64,000 nt of DNA from Neokomagataea anthophila (lineage in GTDB: Bacteria; Pseudomonadota; Alphaproteobacteria; Acetobacterales; Acetobacteraceae): NCBI RefSeq assembly GCF_018122595.1, contig NZ_JAGRQH010000006.1, forward strand, positions 1 through 64,000, given 5' to 3'. Both the position numbers and the translations under genes were made by a program. The notes beneath the pieces were generated by a model. The model did no database searches and was not told the DNA's origin. It was given only the letters and a program-made list of their open reading frames with translations. Below are positions 17,441 to 25,567 of the stretch, piece after piece; positions within the stretch are counted from its first letter, which is position 1, and every line of letters begins with the position of its first letter.

Positions 17441-18082
17441 ATGACCGATTCTTTAGCGCCGGAAACTGCGGATGTGCAGCGCCCGGCACTGGTTCTTGCG
17501 TCAGCTTCGCCACGCCGCCTTGATCTGTTGAAACAGATTGGCGTGTGCCCAGATCGGGTGCAGGCGGCAGATATTGATGAAGAACCACGCCCGCAGGAGT
17601 TGCCGCGTGTACTCGTCCGCCGTTTGGCGCAGACAAAGGCACTTTGCATTGCTGAGCAATGTGCAGATTCTGCTCTCATTCTTGGTGCAGATACGGTTGT
17701 TGCTGTGGGACGACGGATTCTGCCGAAAGCAGAAGACGAGAAGACAGCCCGTGCATGCCTGAAGTTGCTTTCTGGGCGGAGCCATCGCGTTTATACCGCG
17801 GTTGTGTTGAAGCCCAGTGCCGCCAATACGCATGGGGTTGCCTGTGAACGTTTGGTGGAAACATCGGTGGCGTTTCACCGCTTAACGGATCATCAAATTG
17901 ATGCGTTGATTGCGCAAGGTGACTGGCGCGGCAAAGCTGGTGGTTACGCGATTCAGGGTGCAGCGGCGGCACATATTCGCCAAATTGGTGGCAGTTATTC
18001 TGGCGTTGTTGGTTTGCCGTTGTTTGAAACAGCGCAATTACTGCGTGGCCAACCGGGTTTGGCGGCAACTTGGATTGTATGA
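17441..18082 (+). CDS. maf: Maf-like nucleoside triphosphate pyrophosphatase
   Basis: 213 residues. Maf proteins hydrolyse non-canonical or selected nucleoside triphosphates to the monophosphate. Seen: LASASPRRLDLLKQIG at the N terminus, the substrate-binding aspartate region ILGADTVVAV, a SGRSHRVYTAV segment, and DWRGKAGGYAIQG with GSYSGVVGLPL near the C terminus. The stop overlaps the start of the RNase gene by four bases (ATGA), indicating coupled translation. Confidence 0.95.
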   Translation: MTDSLAPETADVQRPALVLASASPRRLDLLKQIGVCPDRVQAADIDEEPRPQELPRVLVRRLAQTKALCIAEQCADSALILGADTVVAVGRRILPKAEDEKTARACLKLLSGRSHRVYTAVVLKPSAANTHGVACERLVETSVAFHRLTDHQIDALIAQGDWRGKAGGYAIQGAAAAHIRQIGGSYSGVVGLPLFETAQLLRGQPGLAATWIV

Positions 18083-19167
18083 TCGAGATACGTGCAGCCT
18101 GTTCACCAGGTGAGATGCGTATTGCTGTCATTGATACAGATTGTGCTGATGACGATGGTACCACATCAGGCTGGTTAGATGCTGCTATATGGCGGCCGGG
18201 TGCGCCAGATGGTGTGGGGGATGTGCATGTTGTGCGTGTACAGACCATTACGCCTGCTTTGGGGGGGATGTTTGTCCTTCTTGAAGGGGGCGTAACGGGT
18301 TTTATGCCGTGCCGAAAGCCTATTGAGCAGGGGCGTTTGGCCGTTGCTCAGGTTGTACGGGCGGCACAAAATAATAAAGGTTTGAGACTGCGTTTGATGG
18401 ATCAGGCTGTGCCTGATGATGTGAATGCGCCTCACCGTGTGTCTTATGGCGCAACACCTTTGGAAGAGCTTGCGCAGCGTTATCCCGAGGCCCCTATCAT
18501 TCTTGATAGCCAGAGTATGGGTGTGCGCTTGCCCGTGACGTTACGGAAGCGCTGCCATTATGTGCAGGCGGCGTTTGATGCCGAGCAAGAGGCTGTTTTT
18601 GATACGCTAGGAAGTAGCGATGCTTCGATTGGTGGTTTGACAGCATTATTTTCCTTTACGCCAGCCCTTGTTGCGATTGATTTAGATAGCGCAGGACATC
18701 CCGCTGGGGCGCAGCCGGATTTTGCGGGGAATGTAGCTGCGTTCCCGGCTTTGGCCCGTGAAATTCGGCTACGGAATGTCTCCGGTACTTTGCTTATTGA
18801 TGCCGCTGGGGTGCGTACTAGGAAGAGACCTGCATTGGCAGGTTTTCTGAAAACGGCCCTGGCAACTGACATCATACAGCCAGAAGTGTTGGGTGCGACG
18901 CCTTCTGGACTTTTAGAGGTGGTACGGAAGCGTACGCGCCCGCCAATGCACGAGGTGATGCACTCTGCACATGGTAAGGCGCTGGCTATACTGCGTCAGA
19001 TTCTGCGCGAAGGGCGGAAGGGTACACAACTGGTCGCGTCTATTTCGGTGGTGCGGGCTTTAGAGCGTGACCCTGATGCGCTTGAAGAGTGTATCTTACA
19101 GCGAGCTGCGTCCTTAGAGTTGGTTGTTGACCCTGAGCGCTCTGTTTCCCAGTGGAGTTTGGTATAA
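18079..19167 (+). CDS. Short ribonuclease E/G-family protein
   Basis: 362 residues from the ATG that overlaps the maf stop. It is shorter than RNase G (about 490 residues). An N-terminal S1-like part (HVVRVQTITPALGGMFVLL, GVTGFMP) is followed by the catalytic-like part, with the metal-site aspartates suggested by LLIDAAG and ATDIIQPEVL and the conserved GLLEVVRKRTRP. The usual zinc-link cysteines and the C-terminal domain are absent. This compact form sits with maf and yacG in alphaproteobacteria; its RNA target is not established here, and the divergent DAAG in place of the DFIDM type raises doubt about full activity. Confidence 0.82.
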   Translation: MIEIRAACSPGEMRIAVIDTDCADDDGTTSGWLDAAIWRPGAPDGVGDVHVVRVQTITPALGGMFVLLEGGVTGFMPCRKPIEQGRLAVAQVVRAAQNNKGLRLRLMDQAVPDDVNAPHRVSYGATPLEELAQRYPEAPIILDSQSMGVRLPVTLRKRCHYVQAAFDAEQEAVFDTLGSSDASIGGLTALFSFTPALVAIDLDSAGHPAGAQPDFAGNVAAFPALAREIRLRNVSGTLLIDAAGVRTRKRPALAGFLKTALATDIIQPEVLGATPSGLLEVVRKRTRPPMHEVMHSAHGKALAILRQILREGRKGTQLVASISVVRALERDPDALEECILQRAASLELVVDPERSVSQWSLV

Positions 19168-19168
19168 A

Positions 19169-19339
19169 ATGGCGTGCCCTGTTTGTAAGCGTACAACAGA
19201 ACAAGCTTTTCGTCCGTTTTGTTCGCAGCACTGTGCTGATGTCGATTTGGGGCGTTGGTTCACGGGGGAATACCGTGTTCCGTCCCTTCGTCAGGACAAT
19301 GATGAAGAAATTGAAAATTCTTTTGGTAAAGAGGGTTGA
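19169..19339 (+). CDS. yacG: YacG-like zinc protein, DNA gyrase inhibitor family
   Basis: 56 residues beginning one base after the RNase stop. Four cysteines C3, C6, C18 and C22 form the CPxC...FCSxxC zinc site, and DLGRWFTGEYRVP is the family signature. In E. coli the homologue binds gyrase and inhibits it; here the assignment rests on sequence only. It ends the infA-maf-RNase-yacG unit and is followed by a hairpin. Confidence 0.93.
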   Translation: MACPVCKRTTEQAFRPFCSQHCADVDLGRWFTGEYRVPSLRQDNDEEIENSFGKEG

Positions 19340-19345
19340 TCATCT

Positions 19346-19371
19346 GACGGGGATGGGCTAACTACCCCGTC
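19346..19371 (+). terminator. Hairpin after yacG
   Basis: A 7-bp inverted repeat GACGGGG / CCCCGTC with a 12-base loop, 6 bp after the yacG stop and 31 bp before the tRNA. There is no T run, so it is only a probable terminator or processing structure. Confidence 0.4.
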
Positions 19372-19402
19372 ACCGGTTGAAGTAACTCTTCAGACGGCCG
19401 GT

Positions 19403-19478
19403 GCCCAAGTAGCTCAGTTGGTAGAGCATGCGACTGAAAATCGCAGTGTCGGTGGTTCGATCCCGCCCTTGGGCACCA
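19403..19478 (+). tRNA. tRNA-Phe (GAA)
   Basis: A 76-nt cloverleaf with acceptor GCCCAAG pairing to CTTGGGC, discriminator A and encoded CCA. The D arm is AGCTCAGTTGGTAGAGC, the anticodon loop CTGAAAA gives GAA, and the T loop GGTTCGATCC is standard. It reads phenylalanine codons. Confidence 0.98.
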
Positions 19479-19675
19479 TTTAAAAATCCATAAAAATTCT
19501 ATAAGAAAATAAAACTGACTTCTTCGAAGTGCAGTGCAGAATGCGCTAAGTTTTCTTGTGCCCTGCAAACTATAGCTAAGGGGTTTGCTATTGTATTCGC
19601 GTATGATGGCGAAGACGGTTGGTACGCTGTGCATCGTGCAATCAATAATAGATAGATTTCCTCATGTGAGGGGGG

Positions 19676-19745
19676 CATAGAAAGCTCTGCAGATCTTTCT
19701 ATGATGCGAAAGAAAAGCGACTGCTTGGGTTTTCACGCCCAAGCA
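19676..19745 (-). terminator. Two hairpins downstream of the doxX-like gene
   Basis: The 281-bp spacer between tRNA-Phe and the doxX-like gene holds no convincing gene. Near its right end are TGCTTGGG/CCCAAGCA (19722-19745), followed on the minus strand by CGCTTTTC, and CATAGAAAG/CTTTCTATG (19676-19703). They are well placed to end transcription of the doxX-like gene. Confidence 0.5.
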
Positions 19746-19759
19746 TGTTGAATAGTGAT

Positions 19760-20173
19760 TTAGGATATTTGTTTTTTGGTGAGGCTGAAGCGCCCCGCTC
19801 CTGTGGCTGCGACTGCCAGTAAGCCGCCTGCAATGCTGATATTTTTATAGAAATGAATCATCATATCGTAGCGCATCATGCCACTCATCGTCCAAAAATG
19901 GTGACCGATGAAGCCTGTAGCGATTGTATAGACCGAGAGCAGGATGGCGACGGGCTCAACAAGAACGCCGAAGACAAGAGCAAGACCACCGCCTAACTCT
20001 GCCACGATTGCTATGATGGCGGAAAGAGTGGGGAGTGGTGCACCGGCGTGTATCATGTAACCAACTGCGCCGGAAAAGTCAGATATTTTTCCCCATCCCA
20101 TGACAAGAAATAAAAGTGCAAGGCCAAGGCGGGCGATGAGCAAAAGTGTATCGCGGGGGAAGAAGGCGTTCAT
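19760..20173 (-). CDS. DoxX-family membrane protein
   Basis: 137 residues with four hydrophobic segments (about residues 8-24, 48-68, 72-92 and 107-125). Family hallmarks are RLGLALLFLVMGWGKI near the N terminus, a VAELGGGLALVFG helix and HFYKNISIAGGLL. DoxX proteins are small inner-membrane proteins of varied or unknown role, some linked to quinone or thiol chemistry. It is a single gene divergent from the riboswitch-controlled transporter. Confidence 0.88.
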   Translation of the reverse strand: MNAFFPRDTLLLIARLGLALLFLVMGWGKISDFSGAVGYMIHAGAPLPTLSAIIAIVAELGGGLALVFGVLVEPVAILLSVYTIATGFIGHHFWTMSGMMRYDMMIHFYKNISIAGGLLAVAATGAGRFSLTKKQIS

Positions 20174-20344
20174 GTGATTGGTTCCTTTTAAGGGGCTGTA
20201 TTGTTGTGTTGTCGTGACGATAACGGGCTTGCTGGCTATTAAAAATAGAAACTAAAGAAAAGCATCATTTCTTATTTTTATTATGTGATCCTTAAGGGAA
20301 GGGTACAGTTGAGAGTGTCACACTCTTTCCATTGTGGGAGTAGC

Positions 20345-20535
20345 TGCGTAGGACTGGTTTAAAGGATGAGGGTCTTGCGCAAGCAAGCTAAGAGGGAACG
20401 CTGAAGAGCCATAAGGTTTAGACGGCGGCTGTCCCCGCAACTGTGAACGGTGAGTGACCGCGATAATGCCACTGGTGTGTAAAGTGCTGGGAAGGTGCGG
20501 TTTTACGATGACCTGTGAGCCAGGAGACCTACCTT
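20345..20535 (+). promoter_or_regulatory. Cobalamin (B12) riboswitch
   Basis: The leader of the Ni/Co transporter gene contains the conserved elements in order: AGAGGGAACGC, the core CTGTCCCCGCAACTGT, the B12-box region GCCACTGG, and a terminal GAGCCAGGAGACCTACC segment that closes the structure. Spacing and order match cobalamin riboswitches. Adenosylcobalamin binding would be expected to lower expression of the transporter. The expression platform is not certain; the ribosome site GCAGGGA lies about 45 bp past the aptamer, and no obvious intrinsic terminator sits between. Aptamer ends are approximate. Confidence 0.92.
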
Positions 20536-20590
20536 CATCATGGAACGCCATGAGGACTCAGCCGGGGTGTGCTGGGCAGGGATAAAAATT

Positions 20591-21628
20591 ATGTTGTTAG
20601 GCCGAATGAGAGAGCCACGATTGCGGCGCCGCATTACTGGGCTCTATGGTGTTTTAATCAGTGCTAATGTGGCCGTATGGGTATGGGCTTTTATGGTATT
20701 TCGACATCAACCTTTGATGTTGGGTAATGCCGTGCTCGCTTATGGTTTTGGCTTACGACATGCAGTCGATGCAGACCATATCGCGTCTATTGATAATGTG
20801 ACGCGCAAATTGGTGCAGTTGGGTAAGTGGCCATTAACGACGGGATTTTGGTTTGCGTTAGGACATTCAGCGATTGTGGTGATTGCGACCGTAGGCGCTG
20901 TTGTTCTTTCATCTTTGCTACAAAAGCACTTTGCGCATTTTCGTGATATTGGTGGTTTAATCAGTACAGTCGTATCAGCGGGTTTTTTGTTTATATTAGC
21001 GCTAACAAATATTTTTGTATTGCGTGGTATTTGGCGAATATATCGTCAATTCCGTGCTGGTGGCTCCTATGTTGAAGAAGATTTTAATGCACTTTTGAAT
21101 GGACGAGGGCTGATAGCACGGTTGTTGCGGCCTCTTTTTCAATTGGTTACGCAGAGCTGGCATATGCTTTTGCTGGGTTTTTTATTTGGGCTCGGCTTTG
21201 ATACAGCAACGGAAGTCTCTTTGCTGGGGTTATCAGCTAGTCAGGCTTCTCATGGTGTATCTTTGGGAACGGTTATGGTGTTTCCGGCTTTGTTTGCTGC
21301 GGGAATGTCTTTGATCGATACGACAGATGGTGTGCTGATGTTAGGGGCCTATCGATGGGCCTTTATCCACCCTATGCGAAAAATATATTACAATCTGACG
21401 ATTACGCTCGTGTCTATTGTGGTTGCCTTATTCATTGGCTGTATTGAGGCACTACGTTTGATTGATGACTATTGTAATGGCCAAGGCTGGTTTTGGCGTA
21501 TGATTTCTGGGTTAAGTGATAATTTTAATGATTTGGGATTTGTGATTATTGCGCTTTTTATCGCGGCATGGGGTGTTTCGATGATTATGTATCGTTACGC
21601 AGGTAGTGTGCAGAGAAACCTTCAGTAA
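20591..21628 (+). CDS. Nickel/cobalt transporter, NiCoT (HoxN/NixA) family
   Basis: 345 residues from the ATG at 20591, which has a GCAGGGA ribosome site; an in-frame ATG at 20540 lies at the end of the riboswitch and is unlikely. The metal-selectivity motif RHAVDADHIASIDN is at about residues 59-72, with GFWFALGHS and LLGFLFGLGFDTATEV further on, and about eight membrane helices. NiCoT permeases import Ni2+ or Co2+. The upstream cobalamin riboswitch points to cobalt uptake for B12 synthesis. Confidence 0.94.
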   Translation: MLLGRMREPRLRRRITGLYGVLISANVAVWVWAFMVFRHQPLMLGNAVLAYGFGLRHAVDADHIASIDNVTRKLVQLGKWPLTTGFWFALGHSAIVVIATVGAVVLSSLLQKHFAHFRDIGGLISTVVSAGFLFILALTNIFVLRGIWRIYRQFRAGGSYVEEDFNALLNGRGLIARLLRPLFQLVTQSWHMLLLGFLFGLGFDTATEVSLLGLSASQASHGVSLGTVMVFPALFAAGMSLIDTTDGVLMLGAYRWAFIHPMRKIYYNLTITLVSIVVALFIGCIEALRLIDDYCNGQGWFWRMISGLSDNFNDLGFVIIALFIAAWGVSMIMYRYAGSVQRNLQ

Positions 21629-21638
21629 GGTAAAAAAA

Positions 21639-21666
21639 GGGCGGTCTGTTCTGTAACAGACCGCCC
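21639..21666. terminator. Bidirectional terminator between the Ni/Co transporter and rho
   Basis: A 12-bp perfect inverted repeat GGGCGGTCTGTT / AACAGACCGCCC with a CTGT loop. An A run on the left and CTTTCTTT on the right give T tracts in both directions. It serves both convergent genes. Confidence 0.93.
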
Positions 21667-21672
21667 CTTTCT

Positions 21673-22968
21673 TTAATTATTCATAGCATCAAAGAAATCA
21701 TTGTTCGACTTGCTGTATTTGAGCTTGTCGAGCAAGAAGTCCATGGCATCCATCGTACCCATTGGGGCGAGGATGCGGCGCAAGACCCACATTTTGGAAA
21801 GATCGTTACGGTCGACCAGCATTTCTTCCTTACGTGTGCCAGACTTTGTGATGTCGATGGCAGGGAAGGTACGCTTGTCAGCCAACTTACGGTCAAGGAT
21901 AAGCTCGGCGTTACCGGTGCCCTTGAACTCTTCGAAGATGACTTCATCCATGCGGGAGCCTGTGTCGATCAGCGCTGTTGCGATGATCGTCAGGGAGCCG
22001 CCTTCTTCAATGTTACGCGCCGCACCGAAGAAACGCTTTGGGCGTTGCAGGGCATTTGCGTCCACACCACCGGTTAAGACCTTACCGGATGATGGCACAA
22101 CGGTGTTGTATGCACGAGCAAGGCGGGTGATGGAATCCAGAAGGATCACAACGTCACGCTTATGTTCGACCAAGCGCTTTGCCTTTTCCAGCACCATCTC
22201 GGTGACTTGGACGTGGCGTGTTGCTGGTTCGTCAAAGGTGGATGAGACGACTTCACCGCGGACAGAACGAGCCATATCCGTGACTTCTTCTGGGCGCTCA
22301 TCAATGAGAAGAACGATCAAGAAAACGTCTGGGTGATTGGCGGAAATGGATGCTGCGATGCTTTGGAGCATCACGGTCTTACCCGTGCGGGGTGGTGCAA
22401 CGATCAGTGCACGTTGGCCCATACCGATGGGAGTGACGAGGTCAATCACGCGCGGTGTGTAATCGCGTTGATCTTTTTTGCCGCGGCCACGGTTTTCTGT
22501 CGGTGCGGCCTCAGCTTGTTCGACTTCCATCTTCAAGCGGCGCTCAGGATAAAGCGGCGTCAGATTGTCGAAGTTGATACGGGTACGAACCGTTTCAGGG
22601 TCTTCGAAGTTGATGGAGTTGACTTTGAGCAGTGCGAAGTAGCGCTCACCGTCGCGTGGTGCGCGGATTTGACCTTCAACCGTATCACCTGGGCGTAGGC
22701 CAAAACGACGGACCTGAGCAGGTGAGATATAAATATCGTCAGGGCCTGGCAGGTAGTTTGCTTCTGGGCTGCGGAGGAATCCAAAGCCATCGGCTAGGAT
22801 CTCAAGTGTACCTTCCCCGTAAATGGCTTGATCGCGTTCAGCCAAGGATTTGAGGATGGCAAACATGATGTCCTGCTTACGCATGGACGAAGCGTTTTCG
22901 ATTTCCAGCTCTTCTGCATAGTCCAGAAGGTCTGCGGGTGATTTCTTTTTAAGTTCGGCGAGATGCAT
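21673..22968 (-). CDS. rho: Transcription termination factor Rho
   Basis: 431 residues, near the standard length. Seen: the N-terminal Rho domain beginning [15 protein letters not shown], the cold-shock-like RNA-binding region [23 protein letters not shown], Walker [12 protein letters not shown], the [12 protein letters not shown] Walker B region, [11 protein letters not shown], and the Q/R-loop region. Rho is an ATP-driven hexameric RNA translocase that ends transcription. Single gene; ends at a strong intrinsic terminator. Confidence 0.98.
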   Translation of the reverse strand: MHLAELKKKSPADLLDYAEELEIENASSMRKQDIMFAILKSLAERDQAIYGEGTLEILADGFGFLRSPEANYLPGPDDIYISPAQVRRFGLRPGDTVEGQIRAPRDGERYFALLKVNSINFEDPETVRTRINFDNLTPLYPERRLKMEVEQAEAAPTENRGRGKKDQRDYTPRVIDLVTPIGMGQRALIVAPPRTGKTVMLQSIAASISANHPDVFLIVLLIDERPEEVTDMARSVRGEVVSSTFDEPATRHVQVTEMVLEKAKRLVEHKRDVVILLDSITRLARAYNTVVPSSGKVLTGGVDANALQRPKRFFGAARNIEEGGSLTIIATALIDTGSRMDEVIFEEFKGTGNAELILDRKLADKRTFPAIDITKSGTRKEEMLVDRNDLSKMWVLRRILAPMGTMDAMDFLLDKLKYSKSNNDFFDAMNN

Positions 22969-23182
22969 GCAGGATGCGCCTTGATTGGCCCTCTGGGCGT
23001 AACATAGGGGGGAAGGATGTGCCGTTTTGCGGCCGATTATGTCGGCTAGGGGTATCTTCTAGGGAGCTTTTACAAGAAAAGGGCCTAAAAGAGAGGAACA
23101 TCCGCAAAAGAAGGGAGACTGTACGGCCTAGGCCGCTCGATCAGTCATGGGGACTTTATGAGGAGAGAGAATATTCTGTCAA

Positions 23183-23209
23183 CCCCCAAGGCGTGGCTGG
23201 CCTTGGGGG
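23183..23209 (+). terminator. GC-rich hairpin in the rho/GMC spacer
   Basis: A 10-bp perfect inverted repeat CCCCCAAGGC / GCCTTGGGGG with a 7-base loop, then AGGTTTTTG on the plus strand. It lies 9 bp past the stop of the minus-strand GMC gene. The T run favours plus-strand termination, but the stem could also end the minus-strand gene. The rest of 22969-23218 shows no gene. Confidence 0.6.
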
Positions 23210-23218
23210 AGGTTTTTG

Positions 23219-24748
23219 TTATTGGCGTAGCATAGCATCTGCTGTGCGTAGTGAGAGTGCCATAATGGCAAGAGCTGGGTTGGCTGCTGTTGCGCTGGGG
23301 AAGGTTGAGTGATCACTAATCCAAAGGTTAGGGATATCAAAGCTTTGACCATAAGGGGAAACAACGGCTTGATCTGCGTTGGTTCCCATACGAGCTGTTC
23401 CAATCATATGAGCGGCGCGGTCAAGGATGCGAATATCTTTGGCACCAGCAGCTTGCCAGAGAGAAGTGAGAAGTTTTGACGCATGTGCGTGCATGGCCAG
23501 TTCATTTGGGCCATAGCTATGCGTGATCAAAGGCTTGGGAATACCGAGCGCATCTTTCTCATCAGAAAGGACGACACGGTTATTGGGGTTGGGTATACAA
23601 TCCCCATGGATACCAAGGCCTGCGCTACGATTATATTGTGCTAACGTTCTCGCCAATTCTGGACCACGGCGGGTGGTGCCGCGCGCGACGAGGCTTCCCC
23701 ATGTGACGGGCATCATACCGAGAGATTGGATGAGGTAACCGCCCGCGAAATCGGCATCTTTAGGGCGCATCATGTCTTCGGTAATGGTGAGGGATGGGTA
23801 CCCTCGGTTCGGGCGCAAATCTTCGTCAAAGACGCCCCAAGCCTGCGTTGAAATATGGGTCATGTAGTTTTCGCCAACCTGACCAGAGCGATTGGCGAGG
23901 CCATTATGCAGCAGCAAGCGTGCTGTTTCGACGGCTCCGGCAGAGAGTACTAATTGATCACAGTTTTGACGGATATCACGGCCTTTATGGCGATAAACGA
24001 CTCCTGTGATATGGCCGCGCTGATCGGTTTCGAGAGTATGCACAACGCAGTCGGCACGGATTTCGGCCCCGTGGGCGACGGCGAGGGGAAGCCATGTGTT
24101 GTCTGGGGTGGATTTAGCGCCGTTGCGGCAGCCTTGATGGCAGGCGCCACAGTTGACGCAGGCTTCACGTGTGCCGAAATGGGGCTGGTCGATGGTATGT
24201 GTAATGAGGGCGGTGGGGCCATCAGCATGACGGATGCCGAGAGCATCGCATCCGTCACGCATTTTCAAAGCGGCGGAGTTCGCTGGTGGGGGAGCGTAGT
24301 GGTAGTGGCGCGTGGGGTCCCAAGGGTAATGTTCGGGGCCTGATACGCCAATAAAAGCTTCGACTTTTTCGATGTAAGGCAGAAGCTCATTGTATTGAAA
24401 AGGCCAGTCGACACTCATGCCGGTTTCGGTATGGAGCATCATGTCACGAGGGTCTGGACGTGGCATGAACGCGCCATAATGCAGGAGGGAGCCTCCAACC
24501 CCGGTGCCGCTATTATTGCCGCCAAAGGCTTGTGGATTTATGCCGCCGGAAAGGCGTTCATTGAGCCAATAGAGTTCCCGAGCCTCGATTTCATCTGGTG
24601 TATAATCAGAGGCATTAAAGTGCGGGCCAGCTTCAAGAACTATGACGCGCTTTCCCGCTTGTGCCAGTCGCGCAGCGAGAGGGGCGCCACCAGCACCGCT
24701 GCCGATGATGACAACATCAGCCGTTTCAGTCACGGGATAGGTCTTCAT
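23219..24748 (-). CDS. GMC-family flavin oxidoreductase
   Basis: 509 residues. The FAD-binding motif is IGSGAGGAPLA at about residues 15-25; GGNNSGTGVGGSLLHYG is the flavin-contacting segment, a cysteine-rich stretch CVNCGACHQGC lies near residues 217-227, and the C-terminal HMIGTARMG and DHSTFPSATAANP carry the GMC His and Asn pair. It is distantly related to FdhL but has another cysteine spacing. There is no signal peptide. It overlaps by four bases (ATGA) the upstream gene, a gluconate 2-dehydrogenase subunit 3-like protein, which is the typical partner. No cytochrome c gene follows, so the electron acceptor is unclear. Substrate unknown, probably a sugar, polyol or alcohol. Confidence 0.88.
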   Translation of the reverse strand: MKTYPVTETADVVIIGSGAGGAPLAARLAQAGKRVIVLEAGPHFNASDYTPDEIEARELYWLNERLSGGINPQAFGGNNSGTGVGGSLLHYGAFMPRPDPRDMMLHTETGMSVDWPFQYNELLPYIEKVEAFIGVSGPEHYPWDPTRHYHYAPPPANSAALKMRDGCDALGIRHADGPTALITHTIDQPHFGTREACVNCGACHQGCRNGAKSTPDNTWLPLAVAHGAEIRADCVVHTLETDQRGHITGVVYRHKGRDIRQNCDQLVLSAGAVETARLLLHNGLANRSGQVGENYMTHISTQAWGVFDEDLRPNRGYPSLTITEDMMRPKDADFAGGYLIQSLGMMPVTWGSLVARGTTRRGPELARTLAQYNRSAGLGIHGDCIPNPNNRVVLSDEKDALGIPKPLITHSYGPNELAMHAHASKLLTSLWQAAGAKDIRILDRAAHMIGTARMGTNADQAVVSPYGQSFDIPNLWISDHSTFPSATAANPALAIMALSLRTADAMLRQ

Positions 24749-25401
24749 GATGAGCGCTCTTGGGGTTGGGGGGCTGTGAGGGGTGTCGAGGGGATAGGTT
24801 CAAAAGCTTCAGCCGTGTCAGGGGTAACGTTGTGAAAGCCGGTGAGCGTGTCGTCGTCACCATTGAGATAGGCTGAAATGCCGAGTGCTTGTTGGGCATG
24901 AGGATGCGCGAGAAAGGCTTCGATGACGTCGGCGCGGAAGTCACTGGACCAACGCTGCATTTGGAAAGCCGTTAAGCGCTGCGGTGCTTCGCTGCCAATT
25001 TGACCATCCGTAATGCTGTCTAACAATAGGCCAAGTTGATCTAGTGAAAGTGCGTGTGGGGACACGCCGAATTTATTGTGGGTATGCTCGGCTATTGTGA
25101 GGAGCGCATATTCCCAAGCGCATGCATCGGAGGGAAGCTCAGCGAAGCGCCAGCCATCGCGGGGGCCGGTTAAGGCGCGGTCGATAGCGTGTGGGAGATC
25201 AATCACCTCAGTAGGTGAAAGTAACTCATCTTGTGGTAATAAAGCCGGTACCAGCGCTGTGAGTGTGTCATAAGCTGCGGGCGAGAGAGTGCGCGCTATG
25301 GGTGTTTGGGGCGCGGTGCGGCGTGCTTGTAAAATACTACGGGTGCGGCTGGAAATCCTGTCGGATTGTAAAATCTTAGGGGGAGCAGCGTGTGTGGTCA
25401 T
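24745..25401 (-). CDS. Gluconate 2-dehydrogenase subunit 3-like protein
   Basis: About 218 residues from the ATG at 25401 (GATGAGG upstream); the frame is open further and an ATG at 25437 is possible. The region LSPAAYDTLTALVPALLP to HPHAQQALGI matches the subunit-3 family that binds GMC flavoproteins. Unlike FdhS here and other family members, no twin-arginine or other export signal is visible in any start choice, only a basic, Gln/Arg-rich N terminus. The overlap with the GMC gene implies a two-subunit complex; location (cytoplasm or periplasm) is open. Confidence 0.78.
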   Translation of the reverse strand: MTTHAAPPKILQSDRISSRTRSILQARRTAPQTPIARTLSPAAYDTLTALVPALLPQDELLSPTEVIDLPHAIDRALTGPRDGWRFAELPSDACAWEYALLTIAEHTHNKFGVSPHALSLDQLGLLLDSITDGQIGSEAPQRLTAFQMQRWSSDFRADVIEAFLAHPHAQQALGISAYLNGDDDTLTGFHNVTPDTAEAFEPIPSTPLTAPQPQERSS

Positions 25402-25531
25402 GACGGCCTCATCTCTGGGTCCTGCTTTAAAACTCATGCGGACGTGAAGGTTCCTAGTTTCCGCAGGTCCGTAAGATGCGATATTGTCTTTAACGCAGAG
25501 CGTGTAAACCGTTGAACAGACTGAAAAGCGT

Positions 25532-25550
25532 CCATTTCGAGGTGAAATGG
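25532..25550 (+). promoter_or_regulatory. Inverted repeat in the sucB leader
   Basis: A perfect 7-bp inverted repeat CCATTTC / GAAATGG with a GAGGT loop ends 18 bp before the sucB start and just upstream of its AAGGAG ribosome site. It may be an operator or an RNA hairpin affecting ribosome access. Confidence 0.35.
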
Positions 25551-25567
25551 CAGGTAAGGAGTTGAAC

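Noticed and set aside
19362-19634. 90-codon minus-strand open frame over the tRNA
   Set aside because: It is antisense to tRNA-Phe and its flanks; such frames are a known false annotation from tRNA genes.
20540-20590. Upstream ATG as start of the Ni/Co transporter
   Set aside because: It lies at the edge of the riboswitch and lacks a ribosome site; the ATG at 20591 is well placed.
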